Shown here: in pieces, positions 47,101 to 59,243 of the stretch | How the letters are laid out: each line of letters opens with the position of its first letter | Numbering within the stretch: the first letter of the stretch is position 1 | Assembly (NCBI GenBank): GCA_022592445.1 | Contig: JABYQR010000018.1 | Span: forward strand, 186,001 to 250,000 | Reading direction: 5' to 3' | DNA from: Cytidiella melzeri | Taxonomy: Eukaryota > Basidiomycota > Agaricomycetes > Polyporales > Irpicaceae | DNA: 64,000 bases | The notes under the pieces: model-generated | What the model saw: the letters and a program-made list of their open reading frames with translations, nothing else | Told to the model about the DNA's origin: nothing | Database searches by the model: none | Translations under genes and position numbers: made by a program

Positions 47101-47354
47101 AACACCAGCATCTGCTCCATTTGAACGTCCTCTCCGAGGAAGCAGACACAATGAGAAGACCTAGCCCAGGGGAATTAAGTATGGTTCTGGACTCGCTGGC
47201 AGCCTCCCGTGCTATACTCTGTGAAGAAGGGGTGGTAGTGTCAAGGAAGCCTGAGGATGAGAAACGCGTGGTGCTAAATATCGAGCATGCCGAGGTGGAA
47301 AGAGTTCTGGGGGAAGTAGGCGGAACAAAATGGAAGAATGCTTTGAATATATAG
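44198..47354 (+). CDS. ORC1: Origin recognition complex subunit 1 (914 aa)
   Basis: Nine exons (44198-44656, 44703-44802, 44856-45941, 45992-46074, 46125-46327, 46379-46548, 46602-46794, 46847-47039, 47097-47354) sum to 915 codons. ORC1 is the ATPase subunit that, with ORC2-6, marks replication origins and loads MCM through Cdc6. The N-terminal BAH domain (about residues 80-280) begins at [11 protein letters not shown] and ends near [12 protein letters not shown] long basic/acidic disordered linker with SPSKRKRKR and TPSRR motifs (possible CDK sites) follows. The AAA+ module has Walker [11 protein letters not shown], Walker [11 protein letters not shown], sensor 1 [10 protein letters not shown] and sensor 2 [11 protein letters not shown], then a C-terminal winged helix ([11 protein letters not shown]). 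The protein looks intact. Confidence 0.95.
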
Positions 47355-47527
47355 AAAGTTTGTGATCGTGCAGTTGTAGACGGTACTATTTGTGAGGTCT
47401 GCAGTCGATTGTTCGAGCTGAATTAGACGCTTGCTCTGAAGCGCTAAGATCTCGACTTGTTTTCAACGACCTCGACACAACATAACCGTAACTCCTGTGT
47501 ACCTGCTCTTGAAGTACGCGCAGCGCC

Positions 47528-50039
47528 ATGGTAAGCAATATGCAGTTAAAATATTGCTGTGAGTAACAATATAGACTATTACAGACCGTGTGTACAGATT
47601 GCGGTGGGACCGTCATTGAGTACGACGCCGCAGCGGGAAATGGCTTCTGCGTTAACTGCGGTACTGTGGTGGAGGAGAACACTATCGTCAATGAGGTGAG
47701 CTTAGTCTGTTTCACTATTATTGTTGCTCTATAGTACGGTGCCTGAGGGAGCTCAGTGTTTGTGTTCTTGTGAGCGGCTCGCGATCGAATTCATTCGCCT
47801 ACGAAAGCCACATTCTAGTCATCATGTTGACACCTTTTGGACAGGTAACCTTTGGAGAGACAAGTACCGGTGCTGCTATGGTACAAGGGAGCTTTGTTGC
47901 ACAGGGAGCCAGTATGTTTTGCACGTCTTTTCAATCATTGGCATCGTCATTCATTTTTCCTGAATAGCTCATGCCCGCATAGGCGGTCCATTTGGGAACA
48001 GGGGAAATAGCGAGAGTAGAGAGCAAACTATTGCAAATGGTAAGCATGCACAGAATTTCTCGGGGACCATTCATTTTGATCGGTATCAGCCACTCGCAAA
48101 ATTCAGCAAATATGCCACCACTTCCGTCTCTCCGATATCGTCTCGCTCGCTGCCACACGCCTGTATACCCTCGCTCTCGAACACAAATTTACTCGCGGAC
48201 GCAGAAGCATGCATGTCGTTGCTGTTTGCGTGTACGTTGCGTGCAGGCAGAAGGAGACCAGAAATTATATGCTCATCGACTTTTCCGATTTGCTCCAGGT
48301 ACGCATATATCCATCTATCTCGAAGGGCAGCCCCTAAATTCCGAGCAGGTGAATGTCTTCGAGCTCGGCCACACGTATTTACAACTTGTCCGTACTCTCA
48401 ATCTTCGACTTCCGCCAATCGATCCCTCCCATCACATCTCCCGATTCGCTGCCTTGCTTGAGTTCGGCGATGAAACCCCGCGAGTAGCAGTGGATGCCAC
48501 TCGTCTAGTCGCTCGGATGGATCGTGATTGGCTCGCCCGAGGACGCAGACCGTCGGGCATTTGTGGAGCTGCACTGCTGCTGGCGGCGCGCATGAACAAT
48601 TTCAGACGAAGCATTGCGGAGATCGTGCAAGTGGTCAAAATTGCGGACAGTACGGTCAGGAAACGGCTGGAAGAGTTCAAAAAGACAGGCAGCGCCGCAC
48701 TGAGTGTGGGAGATTTCCGTAGTGTGTGGCTGGAGGAGGAGAGCGAGCCGCCGGCGTTTGTGAGAGGAAGAGAGAAAGAGGAGAGGGATAGATTGGAGAC
48801 AGAGGCTGTGGACGAGGACGATGAACACAACCCGAAAGGAAGTAAAGGGAAGGGGAGAGCGCAGGGGAAGGGGAAGAAGAGGAGGCGCAAGCGCGACGAA
48901 GATACTGAAGATGACGAAGAGATGGACGTAAATCCACAGATGCAACAGAAGCTCAACCCTGCAAATGGTGAGGGCGAAGGTTCTCCCACAATTGATAATA
49001 CCCTGTTCTCCCAAGGAATTCTCGCAGGTACTAGCAGCGAGCCGCTCTTCTTGCCAGACGACTATGGACAATCAGATGCAGCTGTTGCCGATGAGACGTC
49101 GACTGTAGTGAATCCGCCCGAACCATCGCAGGATGTTCTAGATGGCTCAATACCAGAGACGAGGGGAACGACACCTCTTGAAGCATCGCTCGACGCTGTG
49201 CTGGCAGAGGAAGTTTCTTCGTTTCTTGAGACGGAGAAAGGCGCACAGTTGAAGGAGGCTCTTGACGACGCAGAGGCCCAACGGGCTGCCGGCTTTTCTG
49301 TCGATACAGAACTTGAAGGCTTAGACGAGGAAGAGCTGGATGCGTTCATACTCACAGAGGAAGAAGTAAGTATGAAAGAGCGGATCTGGGTGGAAATGAA
49401 CAGGGAGTACCTCGAGAGTCTAGCGGGTGAGTCACTGTGTATGATTTGATGATCGAAGAATTAACACATCGTCGTCGTTGCGAAACGGTTTTGCCAGCCA
49501 AAGCTGAACAAGAGCAGTCAGGGAGCGAGCCAGAGAAAAAGAAGCGCAAGGTTCGTATCCGCGGCGTGACAAAAACAAATAAGCGCCAAATCATTTTACT
49601 CACATTTGTGTTCGTTTCATAGAAGCGTAAAGTAATAAACAACAAGCCTAGGGACGCGTCGACGCCTCACGGTGCCACTGCTGCTGAGTCCGTGAAAAAC
49701 CTAATCAAGAAGAATCCGCGTTACAGCAAGCGTATCAATTATGACGCATTACGCGATTTGTTCGACGGCGCTGGCCCCTTGGGCAGTATAGAGGATCAGA
49801 AGATCGACATGACCAAAGAAATGTATACTATGGAACAAGAAGATGAAATGGGAGTCGTTGTCGAAGAAGGCGGTGGTAGAGTTGGAATGACTCCGACGCC
49901 TGTGATGTCGATGCCTGACGAACCAGCACCTGCCGACGAAGATGGGGAGGGAGATATCGACGATGGAATGTATGCAGACCTTGATGAGAAGGTCGACAAC
50001 TACGGCGGCGAATGGGACGTGTACGAACAGGAAGTTTAG
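47528..50039 (+). CDS. BRF1: TFIIIB subunit BRF1, RNA polymerase III initiation (669 aa)
   Basis: Eight coding exons (47528-47530, 47585-47695, 47845-47911, 47968-48039, 48090-48298, 48349-49426, 49498-49550, 49623-50039) sum to 670 codons. The first coding exon is the ATG alone. BRF1, with TBP and BDP1, recruits RNA polymerase III to tRNA and 5S genes. The zinc ribbon has C-x2-C pairs (CTDCGG, FCVNCG). Two cyclin folds follow, with the family's EQTIAN, FTRGRRS, VAACR-like and LIDFSDLLQVNVF segments, then RRPSGICGAALLLAARM and IVQVVKIADSTVRKRL. A basic/acidic linker precedes the BRF homology block (LDAFILTEEEVSMKERIWVEMN) and an acidic tail. It starts 170 bp after the ORC1 stop, on the same strand. 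Confidence 0.94.
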
Positions 50040-52356
50040 AGTGGAAGTGCTGAATGGTAGTATCGATTGGTTGCAGTTTATAATTGTCGTGTCGCTATGC
50101 GTTTCCCCCTGTAACAATTACCATATTCGCATGCGAGAGCAATCTGACGATCATGCTTCGTAGCCTTCAATACGACAAACATTAAGACGATCTAGTAGAA
50201 ACCAGAAACCTGTTGTATTCGTCACTATTACTGCAAAACGCCGCTTGTCATTGGCAACAGCTGATCTCGAGCACGCAGCCATCTACTACTGCATACTCTG
50301 TCCGTCACCGTCGATAGTTCCATGTAGGTGCGGTCACCGACACCTCAACTATCAACGAAGGCGGCTCTAGCAGCAATTGATCCAGATGTCTGGATAACAC
50401 GATCCCAGACCGCTGTGGTGAGGGCAAGTCCAAACGTGCCTGGCAAAGCTCTTTAGAGACCGGAGCCGAAGATGGCTGCAGTACTCCGATAGACCAGTGG
50501 CAGAGATCGACGTCCTGAACTGTGTCTTTGTGAGTGGTCTTTGCGAAATGTCTATCTGATCGAAGCGGGTGTGGGTGATGCTGGGTCCCAGTCGACTGCC
50601 GCAACCAAGAAGCTCCTAGGGAGAAGCTTGATCGCCATATGGGCCCCCCGCCTGACATGAGTTGCCGGCGGGTGTAAACTACACTATGTTAAACGCCCGG
50701 TAGTCGGTGACCGAACTTGAAGTGAGTCGGTAATTTCTCTCAGGAGGTTGCCGGTGGGTACGACGACGCCGGCGACCTAAATTCAACAAGAACTCGACGC
50801 TTTCAAAGAGAGCGACGACATGTAGAAAACTTTGGAAGACCAGCGTAGATGGAAATACGCACGTATGTGGCAAGCTTACACGCTTGCTGCGCCGAAGCCC
50901 AACTTTGGGATGACGCTCAATAGCACTGCAGAAACCGTCTGACCGTCCTGATTAAAAACCTTATAGTTGGTTGAAAAAAAAAAAAGGTCCTAAGATCCAA
51001 ATAGCCAAAGTACGCCGTCAAGTGGGAGTGTCTTGAGTGGGAATTCTCACAAGAATGTTATTGGACTAACCCAGGCCGAACAGCAATTGCTGCAGAGAAG
51101 GTCCCAAGCCCTATAGTACGTCAATGACTGCGCTCCTTTGGTCGTGTATGTCTATATGATTTTCGGCGCGCTGTAAGGGGCTTGTCAGCCACGACTTGAC
51201 ACCAGGAAACAGCTCGAAGCGAGCGCATTCTGTGCGTACCCGTGCGAGGCACAAAGGCATAGTTTCCTACTTGTGCCTTTCAGGTTTCCCGGAGAATTCG
51301 TTACTTAGAAGTGCGGAGAACAAGTTGTGCTTTTCTGCCGCTATCGCTGAACTTGGGGGGAGGGGGGCTGGTAGGAAGACTCGTCTAACCGACGTGTTTG
51401 GGCGCCGGCTGGCATCGGCAACTTGGCAACAGACGCTCATAATTATTGAAACTCCGAGATGTAGATCTTAGCGTCGTTTCAAGTTCCTCCGTAATTCAAG
51501 TTCAACTTGGACTTGCAAGTTCTACCACACTTGAACCCTCCTCTACAGCCCTTCCATCGGAATGAATGTTGGAATATGAGTGCAGTGTGTACTCAAGCTA
51601 ACTACTAAACGCTACAGGTCGCTTTCACCGCGCTTCCTCTTCTTGATGATAATCCCGCAAGATAGCACTGTAGCAGTGTTTCGGCAACCGGGGTAAACTC
51701 TACACTCTGCCGTCGACGGCATATCAGCTACGTGAGGCTCCCTTGACCAACCTCTTTGCTGACACAGCCATTGTGCGCGGTTGATGTGGACATAGCGTCC
51801 TTTTTTGGTCGTCATATAACGCCGGTGCCACGCCGGCTCCTTGCACTGGTCCCAAAGGCTGTCGCGTAGATATCCTCTATACACATGGAATCGGTATATA
51901 TTGCGAGACTTACTCAGTGGCACTTGTCAGGCTAAGTCACCGTGCAGCAATTAGTGTGCCTTCATTCGTTCGAGACTGAAGCGGTGTCATTTCAATTCAG
52001 GAACACTGCTCGCATAAAACTCATGCAAAAAGTTCGCAACTCAAAACTTGGGCGATACCTTCCGGGAACGTTCCGTCTTCGACTCCCGAATCAATCACAC
52101 CTAGGTCTCAGATAGAAAACCATTTTTCGGAATGAACGGACAGGCACCATGTTTTCCAACCGTATTCTCACCTCACAGCCCCCCTGTATGGCTCGGGAAG
52201 ACCGCCCGCAAACTTTGCCTAGCTGGGCAAACAGAAACGTATCAGACGACCATCGGTGAGCAAAGGTGGGTCATGCGATTGTCTTGAACTTGAAACATGA
52301 TTGTCCATTCAAGATTCTGCGATCACTCAAGCGGGGGAGATGGTACTAGTAGCGCA
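50040..52356. other. Gene-poor stretch, no gene supported
   Basis: Open frames such as 50,305-50,658 minus and 51,612-51,923 minus show no recognisable domain and no convincing splice context. An A12 run sits near 50,975. The right end should hold the 3' UTR of the F-box gene. Confidence 0.45.
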
Positions 52357-54174
52357 CTAGAACCCTGTCCTCGTGTCCTTCAACTCCCGCACCTCCCGCT
52401 CTAGCTGCTCCAACCTCTCTCGCTCCTTGTTCCTCGTCAAGCTCAGCAGTTCCATCTCCTGCTGCAATCCCGCAACCTTCGCCTTTTCGTCCTGTCGAGC
52501 CTTTATAGCTAGCGACAAGACCTTACCGATGTTTCCCCATTGTATCCACGATTTCTGCATCTTGATTCTAATCTCATCCGACGCACCGATACCGTCGAGC
52601 ACAATGCCATAGGCATCTGGCCAGCGGACGCCAGACGTGATTTCGCAATCAACAGGACAGAGCTGGCTAAGATACAGCGCCGTCGGTTCGGAAACGGTGA
52701 CTGGCGAGCTCCCGAAAGCTAGTTCCTTCAAGTGCTGGAAACGCGGCAGGAAGTCCGCTGTCGTACGAGGAGGTGTACTATCCCCGTCGACGTAAAGCGC
52801 GAGATACTTGATCTGCGGGCAGTGATGAGCAAAAGGGATGAGCGCCCGCAAGGTCAAGGTGGGAGCTGCAGACTCGGGTATTGGCTCGCTGTGGAGATGG
52901 AGACGTTCCATTGCTGGCCAGCTCTCTGCTAGCTCCTCCATGTCAAGATCGCCGAGACTCAGCTGGTAGTCCCAACGGATCTCGAGTTTTGTGAGCTTTC
53001 GACACGAGAGCAGCGGTCGCAGCGCTTCCAGACTAGGTCTAGCGAAGGGAGGAGGGGGTGACGAGACGACCGGCGCTCCTGGGCTTAAGATGAAGTCGAG
53101 GACGAGTTCTGTGAGTAGCTTGACGCGGTTGATAGTTGTTAACAACTCGTGTAACACAGGGGGATTGTCAATGGCGAGGATGTTGATACGCAGGCATGTG
53201 ATGCTGCTAGGAAAGTGTGGCCTCCCGATGAATGTCGTCGCATGTTGAAGGTGCGCGCTGAAGCTCAGCTTCCGCAGGCTTATGAAACTGTCGTCTTCGA
53301 TGACTGGTGCGAAATGGCCGACATCGGCTCGGTCCCCCGTTCCTTGTTCGATGGGTTCAGCGAAGCTGATGGCTTCTAGCTGTGCCGATGAAGCGAGCGC
53401 TGTGAAAATGTCGTTGGAAAGATGAAATAATGGGAGAGTGAGCTGCCTCAGGTACGGTAGACCCCGCAGGAGCCGCTGGACGTCGTTTTCGATGTCCCTC
53501 ACCGGGTGTGTGGACCGAAATTCGAGATTGACGACTCTGGGAGCGCGTTCAATGATGGCGTCCACATATGTTGCCAAAGAGGGGTCATCGCATTTGTTGA
53601 GTTGTATTGTCAGGTTCCTGAGTTCGCTGTGCATCACGACGGACGATCGGTACTGTCTATCAGGCTCGCTCATGCACCATGTGACGCTGTGGACGTTGGG
53701 AAGCAGGACTTGTCGAGGACAGGTAGCCAACAGTTGCTCGTAGGTGCTCTGGTCAAGGGCCTTGCGTCGTACGAATGCTCTTCTGTTATCGAACATGATC
53801 TCTCGTACTCGGTGGGAGTAACGGTCGAATCGCGTCCAGTCGCTAGGCCCTAATGAACGTCGGAATTTCTGTAGAATTTACATAAGTTTAATGGACTCCA
53901 AGGCTCACAATAGCGATGTAGGACTGACCCAGTAGGTAACAACACCTTGCGCTTGCCTGCGACTTTCGTACGAAGTCAGCGGTGCCAGAAGAGAGAGCAA
54001 GGGCCGTATGTCAGTTACGACATGCCACAGGGTGTCGAGTGCGACATCCGACCACTGGTGACACACGCGGGCGGCTCTTGCGACGCTCCTGTTATCGAGG
54101 TTAGAAAAGATCAATGCGAGTATTTCGGAGATGAATATTGGCTGCATTCTGCCATTCTGGACGATGAAAGCCAT
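52357..54174 (-). CDS. F-box/LRR-like protein A (585 aa)
   Basis: Two exons (54174-53929 and 53868-52357) sum to 586 codons. The F-box-like segment is near residues 12-50 (ISEILALIFSNLDNRSVARAARVCHQWSDVALDTLW), a SKP1-binding motif that makes the protein a likely substrate adaptor of an SCF ubiquitin ligase. The rest has leucine-rich, ribonuclease-inhibitor-like repeats (LRQLTLPLF, LRKLSFSA, LTELVLDF, LTKLEIRW, LKYLALYV-type) and ends in a coiled coil (LQQEMELLSLTRNKERERLEQ). The substrate is unknown. It is a tandem paralogue of the gene at 55,135 with the same intron position and shared PFAHHCPQ and VxWPDxYG blocks. Confidence 0.85.
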
Positions 54175-55134
54175 GGATCCGGTGAGGAAACGTCCTGCTG
54201 GAAGAGGTGGATGGCAGGGTCAGCGAAGCATCAGGAGAGGCCCTGCATGCCCGCGTATCTTTTATACCTTACCTCTTGCAGGCGTTGGGACTCGGAAGTC
54301 TTGTCGATTGATGATGGTGATCTTGCAGGGGTACATTATTTCGAGGTCGGGGCGCAAATACAGTTATTCAAGAGGTTTATGCTTAGGATGCACTAGTATC
54401 TGACAGGTTAGCTCGATTAACCCTGTCAAACGCGAAAACCAAGCTAGCTACGGGGGCTGAAGCGCGCTGCTGCTGATGAAAACGGAATGGACATTGCTGG
54501 AGCCAAAATTAGACGGGCATATTGGTACAGTTAGAATGCCGGACTTAGGAGGTGCCTGTGCTTGTGGGAGGTTTACGCTAGGTACGACTTACTAAATCAT
54601 CAGATAATAATTCAGAACACACTGAGACGCGCATACGTGGGCCAAAGAGAGCAGGGGGGTTTACTGTAATATCGAGAGTCGAAGGCTATTCGTTCTGGTA
54701 GTGTAGTCGAGCGAATAGAGTCAGCGGCAACTCTAGCTCAGGACGTACTCACTAACAGACCGGTGACTTCGAAAGGGAATCAAATGTTATGCCCCAGACT
54801 CAAGATCCCGCACGTATTTGCATTGGCATCGATATCGATTGCCGGAGAGAACACTGTCGATTAGAGCTCATGACCCTTGATGCGTGCAGGGTTGCGCACT
54901 TGCCGCCACCTGTGAATAAGTAAAGTGATATGATAACCGACAGTATCGCCCTCTTGAAGACGAATAGCAGGAACCAACAATTATGAGGCTCGGCTTAGGA
55001 AGAATGTTTGTCAGATGTTCCCGTAGCCGAGATATCTGGGCCGGAGTGTCTGAAACGCGAAGCTACAATGCGAACTAGTCAGTAAACAGGCATAGACGTG
55101 CTGAACGTGAGTCTCACCATGTACATCCACTCCC
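54175..55134. other. Intergenic between tandem F-box genes
   Basis: Promoter of the left gene and 3' end of the right gene. No other gene seen. Confidence 0.5.
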
Positions 55135-56950
55135 TCAGAAAGGGATACACGAGCCATCCGGATCCACCTTGACATTGGCCCTCTCAGAAAGAAGCCTGCA
55201 CCGGATCCTCAAGTCTTCGGCCTCTTTCTCCAGAGACTCCCGTGCAGCGCGTTCGTCCAAGCGTAACTTCGTCAGCAGCGGCAACATCGTACTTACTTCC
55301 GTCCACTTCGTGAAGCACGTGCGCGCCACATCCTGCATCCCTTCCAACGCTTCAAAGTTGTCCGGAGTCTCAACAACACCATACCCGTCAGGCCAGCTTA
55401 CACCGTACGTGACCTCGCAGCCGGGAGGGCATATCTGACTGAGGAATAGAGCGACGTGCTTTTCGTCAGATATCCTTGATTCCCCCACACAGAGCTTCTG
55501 TAGAGCTTGGAAGGGCTTTACGTTGTCATTGAGCTGCGGAACGGGAACGTCTTCCGAGGCAGTCATGTACAACCCTAGCTCAACCAACTGCGGGCAGTGA
55601 TGCGCGAACGGTAACAGGGCTCGTAAATCCAGGTTCGGCGGGATCGTCATGTCCATCGGCTCGCAATTGAGTAGCAGAATTTGCAATGACGGCCACTTGG
55701 ACGCCATTTCTTCAATGTCACTTAGGGTGAGGTCAAGCGGGCGATCCCACCTCACTTCCAACGAGACAAGGCGGGGAAATGATAGCACAGGGCGTAGTGT
55801 TTCCCAGGTCAGTCTGGGCCACTCTGATGGAGTAGGGAGTATAGATGATGACGTGAAGAAGTCCATATAGAGATGTGTCAACAGCTTGCATCTTGTTGAC
55901 AAAACCTCCAAGAAGTAGCTGAGCGTCTCGGCGGGTGTCGCAGACAAACTCTGGATGTACAACGACTGGAGTTGGGCCGGTGCAAAGTCGCTGTTGATGA
56001 ACTTCGTTATGGCAGGAATCTTGGCACTCAGTGAGAGATCCCAGAGCGCCGGGAAGGATCCCTCTTTCAGTTGCGGATTCCAGTTGCCCTCGACGTCCGC
56101 AAGGTCGCCGTGGCCCTGGGACTCTATGAATTCGAACTGAATAGTGTCGAGATGCTGAAGGGTTGACAGCTGAGCCAATATTCGGGACGTTATTGTGTAG
56201 ACAGGAAAAACCACTCTCTTTAGCAGTTTGAGCCCATCCAATAGCGCGACCAGATCGTCTTCCACCTCTCGAGCGGGGAATCGAAAGCGGAGATCCAGGT
56301 GTGTGAGTTTTGGCATACGCAACAGTACCTCCTGGCAGAACGTCGACAGGGGGACTGACAGTGTCTTGTGAAGGTAGACGGTGAAGTGTGAGATGCCTTC
56401 GTGTTGAAAGAGAACGGAAAGCCTCAGGCGATCGGCCGTATCTGTGAGCCAAGTGAGGTCTCGAAGATTCGGGAGCACGTTCAGCGTGGTGCGAGAGCGC
56501 GACATTTCGTCAAAGACGGATGAGGATATTGCGTCCGATTTGTTCCTTTCATCCAAGCTTAGAGAGCGCACTCTGCGTGCATATCGCGTAAACTGGCCCC
56601 AGCGATCAACACTGGGGGTGTTACAGAAGACCTGGTGATATGGTTCAGCGTGGTACCATAGCCTGTACTAGTGAAGCGATACATACCCACCAGTTGCGAG
56701 TAGCAAGCTCTCCATCCTGTGCGTTGGCGTCGAATGAGAAGGTGATGTCAAGAGGCGATAGGAGCGAGAGCAGTCGACGCGGGTCGTCTACTTCTCGCCA
56801 GATGATGTTCATTGCGATTTCCGACCATTTCTTGCAAACGACGACGGTATTGATATGTGAATCTTTGTCCAAGAAACTGAAAATGAGCTCGAGGATTTCC
56901 GATATCTCGAGGACCCGGTTCAGTGCATTGCGATACGGCGTGGATGCCAT
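55135..56950 (-). CDS. F-box/LRR-like protein B (586 aa)
   Basis: Two exons (56950-56687 and 56631-55135) sum to 587 codons; ATG 56,950 is the first Met after TTG-initiated open sequence. F-box-like segment at about 9-46 (ISEILELIFSFLD...VVVCKKWSEIAMNIIW). Leucine-rich repeats follow (LTHLDLRFRF, LKRVVFPV, LTHLYMDFF, LVSLEVRW, LVELGLYM) and a C-terminal coiled coil (RAARESLEKEAEDLRIRCRLL). Same architecture, intron place and signature blocks (RALLPFAHHCPQL, SWPDGYGV) as the neighbour at 52,357, so the pair arose by tandem duplication. Probable SCF adaptor of unknown target. Confidence 0.85.
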
Positions 56951-57604
56951 ACCAATTTGTTTGTGAGCAAACGTATCCAAGAAAAGACTCCGACTTTAGG
57001 GGCGAGCCGGGGAGAGCTGGAGGGAGGGCAATCCAAAGTCGCGTGCGACTAGTAAGTTCCTGGGAAGCCCTCACGTGTGCATGTAACCGCGCCCCTTTCC
57101 ATTTGAAGAGATAATTGCGCATCAACGGATGCCTACTTTAAATGAGCGCGGGCGGGCCAGGGAGTGGCTCGATACCCGTCCAAATCCCATACTTAGCATC
57201 TAGATACGTATCCCATCCACCCAAGAATGAGTCTCTCATATGCGACAAGCACAGGCGTGAAGGGTTACAATTCATGGCAAATCATCCTATCTGAAATGCA
57301 AGCTCAAGCCCCCACCAGCCACTCCTTGAGCGCGAGCTTTGATTTGGAGGATCACACGTATGTACAGCTGCAGATATTTGACCAGTTGGTTTGGGCTGTG
57401 GGTACTGGACGGTGTAACGACACCGTACGGGTGAGAGTTAGGGACAAGGGGGCGCAGAACGTGTATAAATAACCCGTGAGTAATAGTACAGCTTTACCTC
57501 CGCTCCCAATCTTGAGACTAATTCTCCCCTGGTGAGCGCAGCGACAGGTCCAGTGAAGCCGTTGTCTGACCAAGAACCAAAAGACTAACACCAAGACTGA
57601 AAGG
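56951..57604. other. Divergent intergenic region
   Basis: A plus-strand frame at 57,227-57,472 (81 codons, ATG) exists, but shows no recognisable motif and no conserved look; not called as a gene. Confidence 0.4.
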
Positions 57605-58140
57605 ATGCGTACTTCACTCGTCTTTCTCGGAATGCTCGCGGCCACCGTTGAAGCGGTCCTGGTCATCACCCCTTCGATGCCCATAACGGTTGAGCCAATC
57701 TCTTCTGATACGGGTGCCAGGTTCGTGTTCCTCCTCCTCTCTATCGTAACAGTGGACTATAATGGATTTTATCTATCAGTTCGTCGCCAGTTATATCGCT
57801 CCCTATCCCGACTCTCAGTCCCATCCCCTCTACCTTCTCGTCTGCCTCTGGTCTTCCCACTATCTCCTCCACCAGTTTCAGCTCGGTCAGTATCTCTAGA
57901 ACTGTACCAATCTTGACATCCTCCGCCTCCGAAAGCTCTACTACCCTGCCTTCGGTCAGTCCTATTGGGCCTATCACCCCGTCGGCTAGTGGAAGCGCGA
58001 GTGTAGGAAGTGCGAGCGGAAGCAGCGTGGCACCGTCGCCGAGCACGACAAGCTCGGGTGGGAGTGTAGCTGTTGGGAACTTGAAGGCTGGTGTTATTGC
58101 CGCAGGGTTGGTGGGTGTGACTTTGGCGTTGGTAGTTTGA
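57605..58140 (+). CDS. Small Ser-rich protein with signal peptide and GPI-type tail (158 aa)
   Basis: Two exons (57605-57720 and 57780-58140) sum to 159 codons; the donor is GTTCGT. The N-terminus is a signal peptide (SLVFLGMLAATVEAV). The middle is Ser/Thr/Pro-rich with likely O-glycosylation. The C-terminus has small residues and then a hydrophobic tail ending at the stop (GVIAAGLVGVTLALVV), the pattern of a GPI-anchor signal. Probable cell-surface or wall protein; exact role unknown. The other frames across the Ser-rich exon are also open, so frame choice rests on the tail and exon phase. Confidence 0.7.
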
Positions 58141-58393
58141 GCAATGGGATGGTTGTGTTGTGTATATACGGGTCTTCGGTGTTGAATGTTGCGATTGTGA
58201 GCAATATTGACACCAAAACCTGTCTACGATGCCGAATGGCACGCAAGCTGGCTGACTCAGGCTGCTCTCGTCACATCACGTGCAACTTACATCATCACTG
58301 ATTCACTGATAGCAGAGTAGATAAAGCCTGGCCATCGTACGTGCCCACGTCTCACAGTCCTCTCCAACAACATCGAGCATAATCCACAGCACA

Positions 58394-59243
58394 ATGTCAG
58401 GCCAACACACTCTTCCCGACCTTCCGTATTCCTACGATGCTCTCGAGCCCTTCATCTCTCGCCAGATCATGGAGCTCCACCACAAGAAACATCACCAGAC
58501 GTATGTGAACGCTCTCAACGCCGCCGAACAGGCTTACGCGAAGGCGTCGACTCCAAAAGAGAGAATCGCGTTGCAGGCGGCGTTGAAGTTCAACGGCGGC
58601 GGCATGTGTCTATCTCGCGCTGACTATCCGTAGCAACGCACTCACTTAACGATTACTTGGCTAATTAACAGGTCACATCAACCACTCTCTTTTCTGGAAG
58701 AACCTTGCTCCCGCTAAATCCGAGGGCAAGGGTAATGGCGGATCATTGCAAGACGGACCCCTCAAGCAGGCTATCGAGGGTCAGTGGCACTCCCTTGACG
58801 CTTTCAAGAAGGAGTTCAACACCACCACGGCTGGTATTCAAGGGAGTGGATGGGGATGGCTCGTACGTACCTTCTCATACCGGAGAGATCTTTCGCCATT
58901 CAACACACATATCTGTCCATGCACCTATGCAGGGCCTGAACCCTTCCACCAAGCGTCTTGAGATTGCCACAACTGCGAACCAGGACCCTCTTTTGTCGCT
59001 TGTCCCCATCATCGGCGTGGATGTTTGGGAGCACGCGTTCTACCTGCAGTATCTGAACGTCAAGGTCGATGTGAGTTCCTATCTTTGCATTGTCCTTTAT
59101 ATCTAGACTTTCGTCTCCTGCTTTTTGCATACATCAACCTTTGACTCACGCCGATTTAGTACCTCAACGCTATCTGGAGCGTCATCAACTGGGAGGAGGC
59201 CGAGAATCGTTTCAAGGATGCTATTGGAAGCTCCAAGCTCTAA
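58394..59243 (+). CDS. SOD2: Manganese superoxide dismutase, no mitochondrial presequence (206 aa)
   Basis: Four exons (58394-58601, 58672-58862, 58933-59070, 59160-59243) sum to 207 codons. The enzyme converts superoxide to hydrogen peroxide and oxygen. Metal ligands are visible: His in [11 protein letters not shown], His in HINHSLFW, then Asp and His in [11 protein letters not shown]. Gly-rich FNGGGH and the QGSGWGWL block fit the Mn form. The chain starts at [18 protein letters not shown], where the mature enzyme begins, so no targeting peptide is present and a cytosolic enzyme is likely. Intron 1 has a GC donor (58,602). A stress-responsive promoter was not identified; AGATAAAG near 58,318 is a possible TATA. 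Confidence 0.95.

Noticed and set aside
49367..49380. Possible intron at GTAAGTATG in BRF1
   Set aside because: Reading through preserves the conserved EEEVSMKERIW block, so the GT is coding.
57227..57472. 81-codon ATG frame
   Set aside because: No motif, no clear promoter, and the next real gene starts 130 bp later; likely chance.
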